Source of the DNA: Gynuella sp050296195 | GTDB lineage: Bacteria > Pseudomonadota > Gammaproteobacteria > Pseudomonadales > Natronospirillaceae | Assembly (NCBI RefSeq): GCF_050296195.1 | Contig: NZ_JBNKRB010000019.1 | Reading direction: 5' to 3' (one strand) | Length of the DNA: 64,000 bases | Shown: positions 1 through 9,064 of the stretch, piece after piece | Layout of the letters: each line of letters begins with the position of its first letter | Numbering within the stretch: position 1 is the stretch's first letter | Notes under the pieces: generated by a model | What the model saw: only the letters and a program-made list of their open reading frames with translations | What the model was told of the DNA's origin: nothing | The model's database searches: none | Position numbers and translations under genes: made by a program

Positions 1-1364
1 AAAGAAGGTGCATAATCGTCAATCTGGCGGGTTTCCATAGCCGAACCGGCATACATGACCACAACAACATTCGAATTGGCTTGATACACCGCCTTGAGCA
101 ATTCAATATGCGCTTCCGGAAGACGCATATTTGACCGGTCAAACCCTTCACTTTCCAATGCGTCCGTAGTGCCTGTTAACAACACCACCTGATCAACCCG
201 TTTCGCCAGTGCAACAGCTTCCCGAAGCGTCTCATCAGTCACTTCCAAATCTTCATATCCTATAGCCCAACTGACTTCTGCACGACTGCAGAATGCTTCA
301 AAGGCATTCGACAAGTGTTTTGGAGTCATGTGGGAACTGCCACCTCCCTGGAAGCGAGGATGCTTGGCAAACTGTCCAATCAACCCGATAGATCGGCTTT
401 TATCCAACGGTAAATTACCGCAGTTTTTAAGTAGTACAGCACTTTCACAGGCCACCTCAATAGCCAGCTCGTGGTGGCGTTCAAAATCCACCTGCACACT
501 GCGCTTATGGGTTACGGATTTGTGAATCAACTCCAGTACTTTCAGTACCCGGCTATCCAAAACCGCTTCACTCATTTCACCATTGTCCAGAGCATTGAGC
601 AATTGCTGGTCCCGATCTGCCGGGCCAGGCATCTCCAGATCAAGCCCTTGTTGATGACAAGCCACCTTGTCCCCTACAGCGCCCCAATCTGACATCACCA
701 AACCGTCAAACCCTAACTGATCACGCAGAATATCCTGCAATAGATGCGAGTTTTGACAGGAAAATTGCCCATTGACACTGTTATATGCCCCCATAACTGT
801 CCAGGGTCTTGATTCACGTATTGCTTTGGCGAATGGCGCGATGTACATCTCCTGCAACGTGCGCTCGTCAATTACTGAGTTGATCAGAAAACGCCTGGTT
901 TCCTGCTCATTTCCGGCAAAATGTTTTAGACAGGCTCCAACCCCTTGCGATTGGACTCCTTCAACGAACTTAGATGCCATGGCTCCGGTCAAATAAGGGT
1001 CTTCAGAAAAATACTCAAAATTCCGGCCACCCAGTGGACTGCGTTTTCCATTAACACCTGGCCCCAACAATACTGAAACCCCCAGCTGCTGACATTCTTC
1101 GCCAATGGCGCTAGCCAATCCTTTGATCAGACCAACATTCCAGGTAGCAGCCATGGCTGCTTCAACAGGAAAAACAGTCGCATCTGCACTGTTGAACACA
1201 CCCTGGCCTTGCGCCAGCCGGACTCCGTGAGGGCCATCGGTCAGGGTAATGGAAGGAATCCCCAAATGCTCGATGCCATGCAGATGCCAGGCATCAAGAC
1301 CGCACAGCAACCGAACTTTTTCTTCTTGATTTAATTGTTTAAGTATCGTTACAGGATCGAACAT
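1..1364 (-). CDS. Glycoside hydrolase family 3 (beta-glucosidase-like), 3' end cut by window
   Basis: The reading frame is open from an ATG at 1364 to the left edge, so about 454 N-terminal residues are visible and the C-terminus is missing. The N-terminal TIM-barrel of GH3 is clear: TDGPHGVR near residue 45, a GVNGKRSPLGGRNFEYFSED segment, the KHFAGNE motif, and VMSDWGA near residue 225, whose Asp is the family nucleophile. The second alpha/beta sandwich domain begins around residue 290 with AVLLKN. No signal peptide is visible, so it is probably cytoplasmic and hydrolyses oligosaccharides or glycosides after import; the exact sugar cannot be read. GAGGAAG sits 5 bases before the ATG. The gene is divergent from a TetR regulator across a 110-base gap with two palindromes. 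Confidence 0.9.
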   Translation of the reverse strand, partial: MFDPVTILKQLNQEEKVRLLCGLDAWHLHGIEHLGIPSITLTDGPHGVRLAQGQGVFNSADATVFPVEAAMAATWNVGLIKGLASAIGEECQQLGVSVLLGPGVNGKRSPLGGRNFEYFSEDPYLTGAMASKFVEGVQSQGVGACLKHFAGNEQETRRFLINSVIDERTLQEMYIAPFAKAIRESRPWTVMGAYNSVNGQFSCQNSHLLQDILRDQLGFDGLVMSDWGAVGDKVACHQQGLDLEMPGPADRDQQLLNALDNGEMSEAVLDSRVLKVLELIHKSVTHKRSVQVDFERHHELAIEVACESAVLLKNCGNLPLDKSRSIGLIGQFAKHPRFQGGGSSHMTPKHLSNAFEAFCSRAEVSWAIGYEDLEVTDETLREAVALAKRVDQVVLLTGTTDALESEGFDRSNMRLPEAHIELLKAVYQANSNVVVVMYAGSAMETRQIDDYAPS

Positions 1365-1380
1365 AGAGACTTCCTCAGGT

Positions 1381-1438
1381 ACAGTACCTTGACCGTACTG
1401 TTGACATTATAATTTACTCACTAAGTGTAATTTATAAT
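1381..1438. promoter_or_regulatory. Divergent GH3/TetR promoter region with two palindromes
   Basis: ACAGTAC-N7-GTACTGT (1381-1401) is a perfect inverted repeat. Next to it lies ATTATAATTTAC-N9-GTAATTTATAAT (1406-1438), whose arms match at 11 of 12 positions. TTGACA at 1401-1406 is a good -35 candidate for the regulator. Either palindrome could be the TetR operator; the second, long and AT-rich, covers the promoter core. The assignment is inferred from position. Confidence 0.5.
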
Positions 1439-1474
1439 ATTAACGGTTTTGACACAGAAAAAAAGAAGCAACTG

Positions 1475-2119
1475 ATGGATTTTTTTCCGAAACAATACAA
1501 GCATGAAAGCCGCACACGCCGACAACGGCGAAACTTTCTATTGCAAACCGCCTTTAAGCTGTTTATTACCAACGGCCTGAATAATACCTCCATGCTAAAC
1601 ATTGCCCATGAGGCGGGAGTTGAGCGGCGTACGCTCTACAACTACTACCCACACAAGGATTTGCTGGCAATGGATATATTGCTGGTGTTGATTGGCGACT
1701 TTCACGAGTTACTCAGTACTGACATTGCCAACATGGAGGGCACAGTTGCTGAACTACGGAGTTATCTGAATCACTTCATTGACACGCTGCTGAGTCATCC
1801 GGAAATTGTCGATTACTTTTCACAGTTCGATCTCTCATTCCGGGATTATGACAACTGCGAATACGAACAACTGATGGTTGAACTTTCGTATTCCGACCCA
1901 TTGATTCAGTTGATTTCGAAAGGTGTCGAAAATGGCTATTTGACCGTGCCTTCCACAGATACTTCCACTGTCGCCAAGACAATCAGCAATGCCATCATGG
2001 GACTGGCACAAAGAATATTGATTCGACCGCAGGTCTACCAGCGGGAACAAAACTATCAGGCTGAGAACATCCGGCTAATGGTGGATATTGTAATTGGGGG
2101 GATTACTACCCAAGCATAA
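1475..2119 (+). CDS. TetR/AcrR family transcriptional regulator
   Basis: A 214-residue protein with an N-terminal TetR helix-turn-helix at about residues 18-64: TAFKLFITNG, then SMLNIAHEAGVERRTLYNYYPHKDLL, where the recognition helix ends in the typical YNYYPHK. The C-terminal ligand-binding half has no recognisable specific family. Its divergent position next to the GH3 gene suggests that it controls that gene, itself, or both, probably through one of the palindromes between them. The effector is unknown. It converges with the sugar ABC transporter operon. Confidence 0.85.
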   Translation: MDFFPKQYKHESRTRRQRRNFLLQTAFKLFITNGLNNTSMLNIAHEAGVERRTLYNYYPHKDLLAMDILLVLIGDFHELLSTDIANMEGTVAELRSYLNHFIDTLLSHPEIVDYFSQFDLSFRDYDNCEYEQLMVELSYSDPLIQLISKGVENGYLTVPSTDTSTVAKTISNAIMGLAQRILIRPQVYQREQNYQAENIRLMVDIVIGGITTQA

Positions 2120-2121
2120 AA

Positions 2122-2183
2122 AAGGCCCGCGTTGCGGACCTTGAGCTCATCCGGTGAACATACTCGATCACCGGGTTAATGAG
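2122..2183. terminator. Two hairpins between convergent TetR gene and gguB
   Basis: A 9-bp stem with one G-T pair (AAGGCCCGC/GCGGACCTT, 2122-2142) is followed by CTCAT-CCGGTGA ... TCACCGG-ATGAG (2146-2183). They lie directly after the TetR stop codon and just before the end of gguB on the other strand, so they probably terminate both units. Confidence 0.6.
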
Positions 2184-2199
2184 TATTGGAAGAAACTGA

Positions 2200-3402
2200 T
2201 CAGCCGGCTTTCTTCTTGTTATATATATCGAAGATAACCGCGCCCAACAGTACCAGACCTTTAATAACCTGTTGCCAATCGATGCCGATACCGAGGATGG
2301 ACATACCGTTGTTCATCACTCCCATGATCAATGCACCAATCACCGCACCAATGATACGGCCAACACCACCTGTTGTAGATGCCCCACCGATAAATACCGC
2401 TGCAATCACATCCAGTTCGAACGCCACACCAGCCTTGGGCGTTGCAGAGTTCAGACGCGCCGCAAACACCATACCCGCCAACGCCGCCAGTACCCCCATG
2501 TTGACAAAGGTCCAGAAGGTCAGTCGTTTGGTATTGATACCTGACAACATGGCTGCTTTTTCATTACCACCTAAGGCATAAATACGACGACCGGCAATTG
2601 TACGATTAGTGAAGAAGTTATATGCGGAGATCAATATCGCCATAATAACAAGGACATTTGGGAAACCTTTATAAGTCGACATCAAATACGTCAGATAAAC
2701 AATGGCTCCACCAATCAGCAGGTTACGAATAATGAAAAAACTCATTGGTTCGCTGATAACACCATGTTCCTGCTGCTTCTGGCGAGATCTCATGTTTAGA
2801 AAGATCATCAACAATGCCACGACCACTCCCAATACCATGGAAGTCATGTGGAAACGGCCACCAGACAGGAAGTTAGGAATAAAGCCTGAACTCATTTTCT
2901 GGAAAGCACTTGGGAACGGTCCTACAGACTGGCCACTAAGTAGCGCCAGCGTCAGTCCACGAAATACCAGCATGCCTGCCAATGTCACAATGAAAGCAGG
3001 TATCCGGTAATATGCAACCCAATAGCCCTGGGCAGCACCAATCAGACCACCGACAAACAGACAAACCAGAATAGTAACGAAGTAGTTAATTTCGTAATTC
3101 ACGATCATGACTGCAGCCAATGCGCCGATAAAACCGACCACCGACCCGACCGACAAATCAATATGCCCGGCTACGATCACTAACAGCATACCCAGAGCCA
3201 TAATGATGACATAACTGTTCTGTAGGAACAGGTTGGTTAAATTCAGCGGCTTAAGCAATACGCCATCCGTCACAATCTGAAAGAAACCAATAATAACGAC
3301 AAGTGCGATCAACATTCCGTATTCACGGATATTGCTCTTCATGAACCTCGCGGCAGATACCTTTTCCACTGGTACTGCTTCTGTAGATGTTTGTGTGGAC
3401 AT
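2200..3402 (-). CDS. gguB: Sugar ABC transporter permease, GguB/XylH-like
   Basis: Inner-membrane permease of 400 residues with about ten hydrophobic segments. GHIDLSVGS near residue 80 is the signature of the RbsC/XylH/GguB permease family, and GGASTTGGVGR near residue 340 is the cytoplasmic loop that contacts the ATPase. Length matches Agrobacterium GguB (about 398). It ends the chvE-gguA-gguB operon. Only 5 bases separate the gguA stop from its ATG, and GGAG lies 9 bases ahead of the start. It forms the channel through which sugar delivered by the ChvE-like protein enters. Confidence 0.9.
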   Translation of the reverse strand: MSTQTSTEAVPVEKVSAARFMKSNIREYGMLIALVVIIGFFQIVTDGVLLKPLNLTNLFLQNSYVIIMALGMLLVIVAGHIDLSVGSVVGFIGALAAVMIVNYEINYFVTILVCLFVGGLIGAAQGYWVAYYRIPAFIVTLAGMLVFRGLTLALLSGQSVGPFPSAFQKMSSGFIPNFLSGGRFHMTSMVLGVVVALLMIFLNMRSRQKQQEHGVISEPMSFFIIRNLLIGGAIVYLTYLMSTYKGFPNVLVIMAILISAYNFFTNRTIAGRRIYALGGNEKAAMLSGINTKRLTFWTFVNMGVLAALAGMVFAARLNSATPKAGVAFELDVIAAVFIGGASTTGGVGRIIGAVIGALIMGVMNNGMSILGIGIDWQQVIKGLVLLGAVIFDIYNKKKAG

Positions 3403-3407
3403 TCTTG

Positions 3408-4934
3408 TTATCTCCCAGATTGGATGATCATAGTCATTATAGCTTCCTGAGACGCATTCTCTTTAGATAGCTCGCCAACTATTTCACCTTCATTCATCAC
3501 ATAAATACGATCGCTGATACCTAGCAGTTCTGGCATTTCTGAAGAGATCACAATGAGCCCTTTGCCCTGCGCGGCCAGTTCATTAATGATGCCATAGATT
3601 TCATACTTGGCACCCACATCAATTCCCCGGGTAGGTTCATCCAGGATCAAAATTTCCGGTGTGGTATACAACCATTTTGACAGCACAACCTTTTGCTGGT
3701 TACCACCGGAAAGATTGCCGGTTTTCTGAAAGACATCTGGACTTTTGATATTCATCCGGGCTCGATAATCATTAGCCACGGCCAGCTCTTTATTGTCATC
3801 GACAACCGAATGGCTGGACACACCCTCCATGTTGGCCATTGAAATATTACGCTTGATATCTTCCATTAATACCAGGCCGTAAGTTTTCCGGTCTTCTGTC
3901 GCGTAGGCCAGACCATTCTTGACGGCTTTACTGATATTACTGAGATCCACCGGCTGACCATGAAGCAATACTTCACCGGATATTTTCTGGCCATATGAGC
4001 GGCCAAAAATACTCATCGCCAATTCGGTACGACCAGCCCCCATCAGGCCAGCAATACCAACCACCTCTCCAGCCTTGACATGAAAGCTCACATCTTTGAT
4101 CAGGTGACGATCAGCATGCTGCTGGTGATATACGTTCCAATCCTTAACTTCAAAAATGGTGTCACCAATATTCGGAGTACGAGGTGGAAAACGATCTGAT
4201 AGATCCCGGCCAACCATGTCAGCAATAATTTTATCCTCACTGATATCCTGCGTAGTGCAGTCCAGGGTGCTCACTGAGGTGCCGTCACGAATAACCGTAA
4301 TCGTATCTGCCACTTTACGAATTTCATTCAGCTTGTGGGAAATCAGGATCGATGTAATTCCCTGCTTCTTGAACTCCAATAACAGTTCCAGAAGAGCATC
4401 GCTGTCCTTTTCATTAAGACTGGCAGTGGGTTCGTCAAGAATCAGAAGTTTTACGTCTTTCGACAACGCTTTGGCAATTTCAACCAACTGCTGCTTGCCA
4501 ACGCCAATATTTGTTACCTTGGTTTCGGGAGATTCAGACAAACCAACTTTTTGCAGATAGGTTCTGGCTTTAGCAAATGTATGGGGCCAGTCAATTACGC
4601 CGTGTTGTGTCTGCTCATTACCTAAAAATATATTTTCCGCAATGGAAAGTAGGGGAACTAATGCTAATTCTTGATGAATGATAATAATGCCAAGCTTTTC
4701 GCTGTCGGCAATGGTTTTGAAAGAACGAACCTGATTCTGAAACAGAATTTCACCAGTATAGCTGCCATGAGGGTAAACGCCGCTCAACACCTTCATGAGG
4801 GTTGATTTACCTGCGCCATTCTCACCAACTAAGGCATGAATTTCCCCATCCTTCACTTTAACCGTGACATCATCAAGCGCCTTAACACCAGGAAACAACT
4901 TGGTAATATTGCGCATTTCAAGGATGGTATCCAT
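3408..4934 (-). CDS. gguA: Sugar ABC transporter ATP-binding protein, GguA-like
   Basis: A 508-residue protein with two tandem ABC ATPase domains, as usual in the monosaccharide importers RbsA, XylG and GguA. Domain 1 has Walker A GENGAGKS near residue 38 and LLILDEPTAS for Walker B. Its signature segment reads GVGKQQLVEIAKAL. Domain 2 has the degenerate Walker A GLMGAGRTE, signature LSGGNQQKV and ILILDEPTRGIDVG. This asymmetry is normal for the family. GAGAGG lies 7 bases before the ATG. It powers uptake of the sugar bound by the ChvE-like protein upstream. Confidence 0.93.
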   Translation of the reverse strand: MDTILEMRNITKLFPGVKALDDVTVKVKDGEIHALVGENGAGKSTLMKVLSGVYPHGSYTGEILFQNQVRSFKTIADSEKLGIIIIHQELALVPLLSIAENIFLGNEQTQHGVIDWPHTFAKARTYLQKVGLSESPETKVTNIGVGKQQLVEIAKALSKDVKLLILDEPTASLNEKDSDALLELLLEFKKQGITSILISHKLNEIRKVADTITVIRDGTSVSTLDCTTQDISEDKIIADMVGRDLSDRFPPRTPNIGDTIFEVKDWNVYHQQHADRHLIKDVSFHVKAGEVVGIAGLMGAGRTELAMSIFGRSYGQKISGEVLLHGQPVDLSNISKAVKNGLAYATEDRKTYGLVLMEDIKRNISMANMEGVSSHSVVDDNKELAVANDYRARMNIKSPDVFQKTGNLSGGNQQKVVLSKWLYTTPEILILDEPTRGIDVGAKYEIYGIINELAAQGKGLIVISSEMPELLGISDRIYVMNEGEIVGELSKENASQEAIMTMIIQSGR

Positions 4935-5040
4935 TGAGTAACCTCTCTTTGGCGGACGCCAAATACTAAATCAATGTATTGATAATCAAATGAAAGCCAA
5001 CCAGATTCCGATGCCAAAAAGGCATCGGAATCGATATGCA

Positions 5041-6102
5041 TTACATAACCTGATCTTTAGTGTAATAACCACTACCGATCAGTACTTCTTCCCAATTGGA
5101 TTTATCAACACTGACGGGTTTCAATAGATAAGAAGGTACAATTTTTACACCATTGTCATAGGTTTTGGTGTCATTAATTTCCGGAGTACCACCTTTCAAT
5201 AACGCGTCAACCATACCAACAGTTACTCTGGCAAGTTCACGGGTATCTTTGAAAACTGTGGAAGTCTGCTCACCAGCCAAAATGGATTTAACAGAACGAA
5301 CTTCTGCATCCTGACCTGTGATTATTGGCATCGGCAAATCTTTACCACCGTATCCAACACCTTTCAAAGAGGAGATGATTCCGATGGAAATACCATCGTA
5401 TGGAGACAGAACTGCATCAACACGAGCATCTGTATAGTAGGCGCTCAACAGGTTATCCATACGGGCTTGGGCAGTGGCACCGTCCCAGCGAAGTGTGGAA
5501 ACTTTGTCCATTCCCATCTGGCCACTTTTTACAACCAGTTTGCCACTGTCAATGTATGGCTGCAGCACCGACATTGCACCGTTATAGAAGAAGTAAGCAT
5601 TGTTATCATCGGGAGAACCGCCAAACAGTTCGATGTTAAATGGTCCTTTACCATTCTTCAGGCCCAGTGCTTTTTCGATATAACTGGCCTGCAGAACACC
5701 AACCTGGAAGTTATCAAATGTTGCATAGTAGTCGACGTTGCCTGAATCACGAATCAAACGGTCATACGCAATAACTTTGATGTCCATGTCAGCAGCCTGT
5801 TGCAACACATCAGACAATGTAGTGCCATCGATCGAGGCAATAACCAGGACATCCATACCTTTCACAATCATATTTTCAATTTGTGACAGCTGGGTTGGGA
5901 TATCATCTTCCGCATATTGCAGATCTGTTTTGTATCCAGCTGCTTCAAATTGCTTAACCATGCTTTCGCCATCAGAGATCCAGCGTGCAGAAGATTTGGT
6001 TGGCATGGAAATACCCACCTTATCTTTAGCGAACGCGGCACCAGGTAGAGCAACGAGCAAGGACATAGCCGCTGCAGCGGCAAGAGATTTCAAACTTGTC
6101 AT
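5041..6102 (-). CDS. chvE: Periplasmic sugar-binding protein, ChvE-like
   Basis: A 353-residue type I periplasmic binding protein with a Sec signal peptide ending near AAFA (residues 1-25). Segments such as SSARWISDGE, ASIDGTTL, IAYDRLIRDSGNVDYYATFDN and ITGQDAEVRS match the ChvE family, which binds L-arabinose, galactose and other aldoses in Agrobacterium and Azospirillum. It is the first gene of the importer operon, with a GGGAG ribosome site before the ATG. The AraC-type site upstream (6434-6450) and the ara genes at 37-45 kb make L-arabinose the likeliest substrate. That part is inference. Confidence 0.92.
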   Translation of the reverse strand: MTSLKSLAAAAAMSLLVALPGAAFAKDKVGISMPTKSSARWISDGESMVKQFEAAGYKTDLQYAEDDIPTQLSQIENMIVKGMDVLVIASIDGTTLSDVLQQAADMDIKVIAYDRLIRDSGNVDYYATFDNFQVGVLQASYIEKALGLKNGKGPFNIELFGGSPDDNNAYFFYNGAMSVLQPYIDSGKLVVKSGQMGMDKVSTLRWDGATAQARMDNLLSAYYTDARVDAVLSPYDGISIGIISSLKGVGYGGKDLPMPIITGQDAEVRSVKSILAGEQTSTVFKDTRELARVTVGMVDALLKGGTPEINDTKTYDNGVKIVPSYLLKPVSVDKSNWEEVLIGSGYYTKDQVM

Positions 6103-6670
6103 TTACATTCTCCCAAGGCTGAACATCCAAATTACTCCTCAAGGGAATCTGGGGATGCCTTAATAGTTGTTTTTTTAAAGGAAAACTTATCTTTTCAGTT
6201 TCAGGAAGGCCTTTCGGTTTTAATTTTATCAACCCCCCACAACCAACAGTGTACATAGAGAATTAAAATAAAAATCTACTGATTTATCAATGCAGCAATT
6301 TCATCCATATATGTAGCCCAAAAAGTTAAACCTCTATGTCAGACTTTGTAATATTCTGACATACAGACAGATATATATAACAATAATGCTATTTTATAAG
6401 GACTATTTGTCTTGAAAACGTTCTTAAACAAAATAGTTATATTATCCATGACCAAGCTCAATGTCTTGTTTCGTCAGACATACTAGCAGGCAGTTGATTT
6501 TCCCGCTAAGGCAGCAAAAACAGGGTAAAAATTATCAGTAAAGCACTATTTATAGATCATAAATGCGCTCCTTGGGATAATTTTTAACGCCGTATTCGCA
6601 ACGCAAGTGGAAATCAACAATCTGCAATGACCCGCTGTTTGAGCACGGTCTACATAACAAAAATAATAAA
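6103..6670. promoter_or_regulatory. Regulatory region between chvE and the divergent AraC-type gene
   Basis: This 568-base gene-free stretch is AT-rich and site-dense. It holds the perfect inverted repeat TATGTCAGA-N11-TCTGACATA (6335-6363), related TCAGACATA at 6473-6481, a CATCCATATATG segment near 6302, and the AraC-like site TAGT-TATATTA-TCCATG (6434-6450). The spacing of the 6335-6363 arms, 20 bp centre to centre, suits a dimer contacting two successive major grooves. No protein-coding potential was seen. Confidence 0.5.
6434..6450 (+). promoter_or_regulatory. Candidate AraC operator upstream of chvE
   Basis: TAGT-N7-TCCATG resembles the E. coli araI1 half-site TAGC-N7-TCCATA at 12 of 17 positions. 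Its last ten bases, ATTATCCATG, are identical to the site upstream of araA at 43317-43333. This supports control of the ChvE-Ggu importer by the AraC encoded at 39905. The neighbouring AraC-type protein at 6671 is an alternative binder. Confidence 0.45.
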
Positions 6671-7579
6671 TTGCAGGTACAAAAATTGTCTTCTATCTTC
6701 GATATTTATAAAGAATCATGTGTCAGAAGTTTTGACTTACACGAAAACAATTTCAGCCACGAGCTTCTGAATACATTTATTGCAGCGGCAGGTTATGAAT
6801 ACTGTGTGGATCCGAGTTATGACTGGCATGGACTGAAACGCGGCAATTCGGATCTTATTATTATCCAACACACACTGTCAGGTTCCGGAAATCTGATGAT
6901 CAACGATCAGTATTACGAAATTGCTTCAGGTCATACCATGCTGCTGAGAATCCCCCAAAACAGTCGTTATTGGTTGGGAGATAACTCTCACTGGAAGTTT
7001 TTCTGGGTCACATTGGGCGGCCATGAAATCGTCCGGCTGTTTGACTCCTTATTGCTTAATCGTGGTCCGGTTCAAAGCTTCAACCATCTGGTGATAAAAC
7101 GTATGGAGCTTATTGTGCATGAAATCCTGACCGAAACCAGCAGCACAACAGGACACCTTTCTGCCAAAGCTTACGAACTGACTATGGCACTGTTCGATGC
7201 CACCAGTATGGAGCATTCCAGCGCCAGAGATCCTGATGCCATGGATAGGGTAAAAATGCATATTGAACAAAATCTGGATCAAGAAATCAGCATGTCGGAT
7301 CTGGCTAAAATCGCCAACTATTCACGGCCCTATTTCACTCAGGTGTTTACCCAATTATATGGCGAAAGTCCGGCGTCTTATTTACTCAGATTGAGGCTGG
7401 AAAAGTCACGAGAGTTATTAGCTCTCAGCCGTTACAATATTAAATATATTTCACATGCCTGCGGCTTTAAGGACCCCAATTATTTTGCCCGGCGTTTCAG
7501 ACACCAGTACGGCATGAGTCCGAGGCAATTTCGATCCCTTAATAATCAGCAACTAAATATGAGCCGACAAACTGTCTGA
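6671..7579 (+). CDS. AraC-family regulator (cupin sensor plus HTH)
   Basis: About 300 residues: an N-terminal AraC-type cupin sensor (HTLSGSGNLMINDQYYEIASGHTMLLRIPQN near residues 75-105) and a C-terminal double helix-turn-helix (residues 195-290, ending ACGFKDPNYFARRFRHQYGMSPRQFR). There is no ATG before residue 77, so translation starts at a TTG. The TTG at 6671 and the TTG at 6686 are both possible; the latter has CAGG 8 bases ahead. It is divergent from chvE and probably regulates that operon in response to a sugar. It is distinct from the true AraC orthologue at 39905. Confidence 0.85.
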   Translation: MQVQKLSSIFDIYKESCVRSFDLHENNFSHELLNTFIAAAGYEYCVDPSYDWHGLKRGNSDLIIIQHTLSGSGNLMINDQYYEIASGHTMLLRIPQNSRYWLGDNSHWKFFWVTLGGHEIVRLFDSLLLNRGPVQSFNHLVIKRMELIVHEILTETSSTTGHLSAKAYELTMALFDATSMEHSSARDPDAMDRVKMHIEQNLDQEISMSDLAKIANYSRPYFTQVFTQLYGESPASYLLRLRLEKSRELLALSRYNIKYISHACGFKDPNYFARRFRHQYGMSPRQFRSLNNQQLNMSRQTV

Positions 7580-7769
7580 TGAAGGAAAAATATCTCTATT
7601 TTGAGATTGGCCAATGCAGCAACAACAAATAGCATTAAGCGCATCAGCAATTGAAAAGATAGAAAGTCATCAGCAAACTAAACTCTATGACCAGGAATAG
7701 CCATGTAAGTTTTCGGAGAACACATTTTAGAAACAACAGCTTCTCGCTGGGTCACACTCGCGAAACTAT

Positions 7770-8177
7770 TCAGTAAGATTTTCGGGAAACGCTTCGAAGC
7801 TGTTCAAAATACTCGATATCCCAAGCCTGACCATCACATATATAGTGATATTCAGGATTCAACGCGTACAGACTGCTACGAACCTGAATAGTCTCTCCCA
7901 GTGAATTGAGCGTATAAACCGGAGTTGTCAAACGGCGATAGAACTCACTTTCATAACGATCTATTTTTATAAAATCTTCATCAGACACGTTCAGCCTTAA
8001 CATACCCTCCAACCCGGTTCTATCGCTGTTTGGCACCAGCACCGGGTAATCAGCATCAATTACCCCCAAACGTTCATAACCATCCAGCCAGGCCCGCTGG
8101 CAAACATATGTAGTGCCAATCACTTCCCGCCATATACGGTCATACATCAATGATCCATAAGTAAATAAATGTTGCAT
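7770..8177 (-). CDS. Gamma-glutamylcyclotransferase-fold (AIG2-like) protein
   Basis: A 135-residue protein with the GGCT/AIG2 fold: the N-terminal LFTYGSLM forms the substrate-binding loop, and DRYESEFYRR near residue 78 carries the conserved acidic residue of the family. Members act on gamma-glutamyl amines or peptides, but the substrate cannot be read. I place the start at the ATG at 8177 because AGGAGG lies just ahead of it and the YGSLM motif follows at the usual distance; an ATG at 8198 lacks a ribosome site. It stands alone on its strand. Confidence 0.75.
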   Translation of the reverse strand: MQHLFTYGSLMYDRIWREVIGTTYVCQRAWLDGYERLGVIDADYPVLVPNSDRTGLEGMLRLNVSDEDFIKIDRYESEFYRRLTTPVYTLNSLGETIQVRSSLYALNPEYHYICDGQAWDIEYFEQLRSVSRKSY

Positions 8178-8270
8178 ACATCCTCCTTTGTTCGTCATTT
8201 ATGCCAAAAGACAAATACAGTAATTTGTTATTTTTATAAATCGGATGAATGAGCAATAGATTCACAAGAG

Positions 8271-8298
8271 TGAACAGTTTTGCATTTTATTTTATAAT
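8271..8298 (+). promoter_or_regulatory. Sigma-70-type promoter of the 32-residue membrane protein
   Basis: TGAACA (8271-8276), 16 bases, then a perfect TATAAT (8293-8298). With the terminator at 8476-8508 this predicts a short transcript of about 200 nt carrying only the microprotein gene. Confidence 0.55.
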
Positions 8299-8338
8299 CT
8301 CCTGGAAGGATAATTAACGACCTCAGGAGGAGATTTTT

Positions 8339-8437
8339 ATGTCTACCGTCATTCTATTTTCAATTGCTATTTTGTACCTGATCTTTACTAAGTCTGCCAA
8401 GTCCGCGCAGCGCAGGCGCTCAGCTACATTCAAGTAA
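8339..8437 (+). CDS. 32-residue single-pass membrane microprotein
   Basis: Unrecognised gene, found by reading the sequence. AGGAGG sits 8 bases ahead of the ATG, one of the best ribosome sites in the window. The product starts MSTVILFSIAILYLIF, one hydrophobic helix of about 15 residues, and continues with a very basic tail (KSAKSAQRRRSATFK). The charge bias predicts N-out/C-in insertion in the inner membrane. It has its own promoter (8271-8298) and a strong terminator (8476-8508), so it is a free-standing unit. Function unknown; small membrane proteins of this form often modulate a larger membrane partner or act as toxins, but no antisense RNA was recognised. Confidence 0.6.
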   Translation: MSTVILFSIAILYLIFTKSAKSAQRRRSATFK

Positions 8438-8475
8438 ATAATTATTGAAAACACTCGTACTAACAATCATCTTTT

Positions 8476-8508
8476 GGGCCACAATTTAATTGTGGCCCTG
8501 CAATTTTT
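8476..8508 (+). terminator. Rho-independent terminator
   Basis: Perfect 9-bp stem GGGCCACAA/TTGTGGCCC with a 5-base loop (8476-8498), followed by TGCAATTTTT. It lies 38 bases after the stop codon of the microprotein gene. Confidence 0.85.
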
Positions 8509-9064
8509 ATCTACCACCCTAACTTTCTTGATATAGAGTGTTTTATAGTAACTATAAAGCTCTTTTATAGCTCATGAAGACAAAAAACAACCGTTTCTCA
8601 TACGTTTTCTGAATCAAAACTGAATCGGCGTGAGATTTTCGTCTTTCTTCCCCCGACTGCGCCGGTTTGGTGCGTCAATGTACACAGACAAAATCCTGTA
8701 ACTCTCTCACACAATTACATTACGTCTCGTTACAGGTATTCACACCTCAATACAACATTATCAGAATTCACTCAATAGACGCCGGATTCAATAGTTTTAG
8801 CAGACGGTTACATCAAATTGACCATTTTTTCCTGATCAATTTACCTTCCTTTCGCAGATATCAAAACATCAAATCTGACTGTGGTTTTACTGACGCTATA
8901 TCAACAAAAAATATTGGCCGAATGAACAAAATACTTATGCCTAACGTATTTTTTCTTATTAACATTTTTTAAAAAAGTACTCTTATTCAGAGGGCCCAAG
9001 CAATGCTCGCGGACAGCATTGATCTCATAACGGCAAAAAAGAAACTTTTTTGAATTCTGATTTA
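8509..9064. other. Gene-free AT-rich stretch
   Basis: A 556-base gap between the microprotein terminator and the end of the HxlR-type gene. A 101-codon open frame (8667-8972, plus) has no ribosome site and an unconvincing composition. I see no RNA gene or repeat here. Confidence 0.5.

Noticed and set aside
8667..8972. 101-codon open frame, plus strand
   Set aside because: No ribosome site, improbable composition, no family resemblance.
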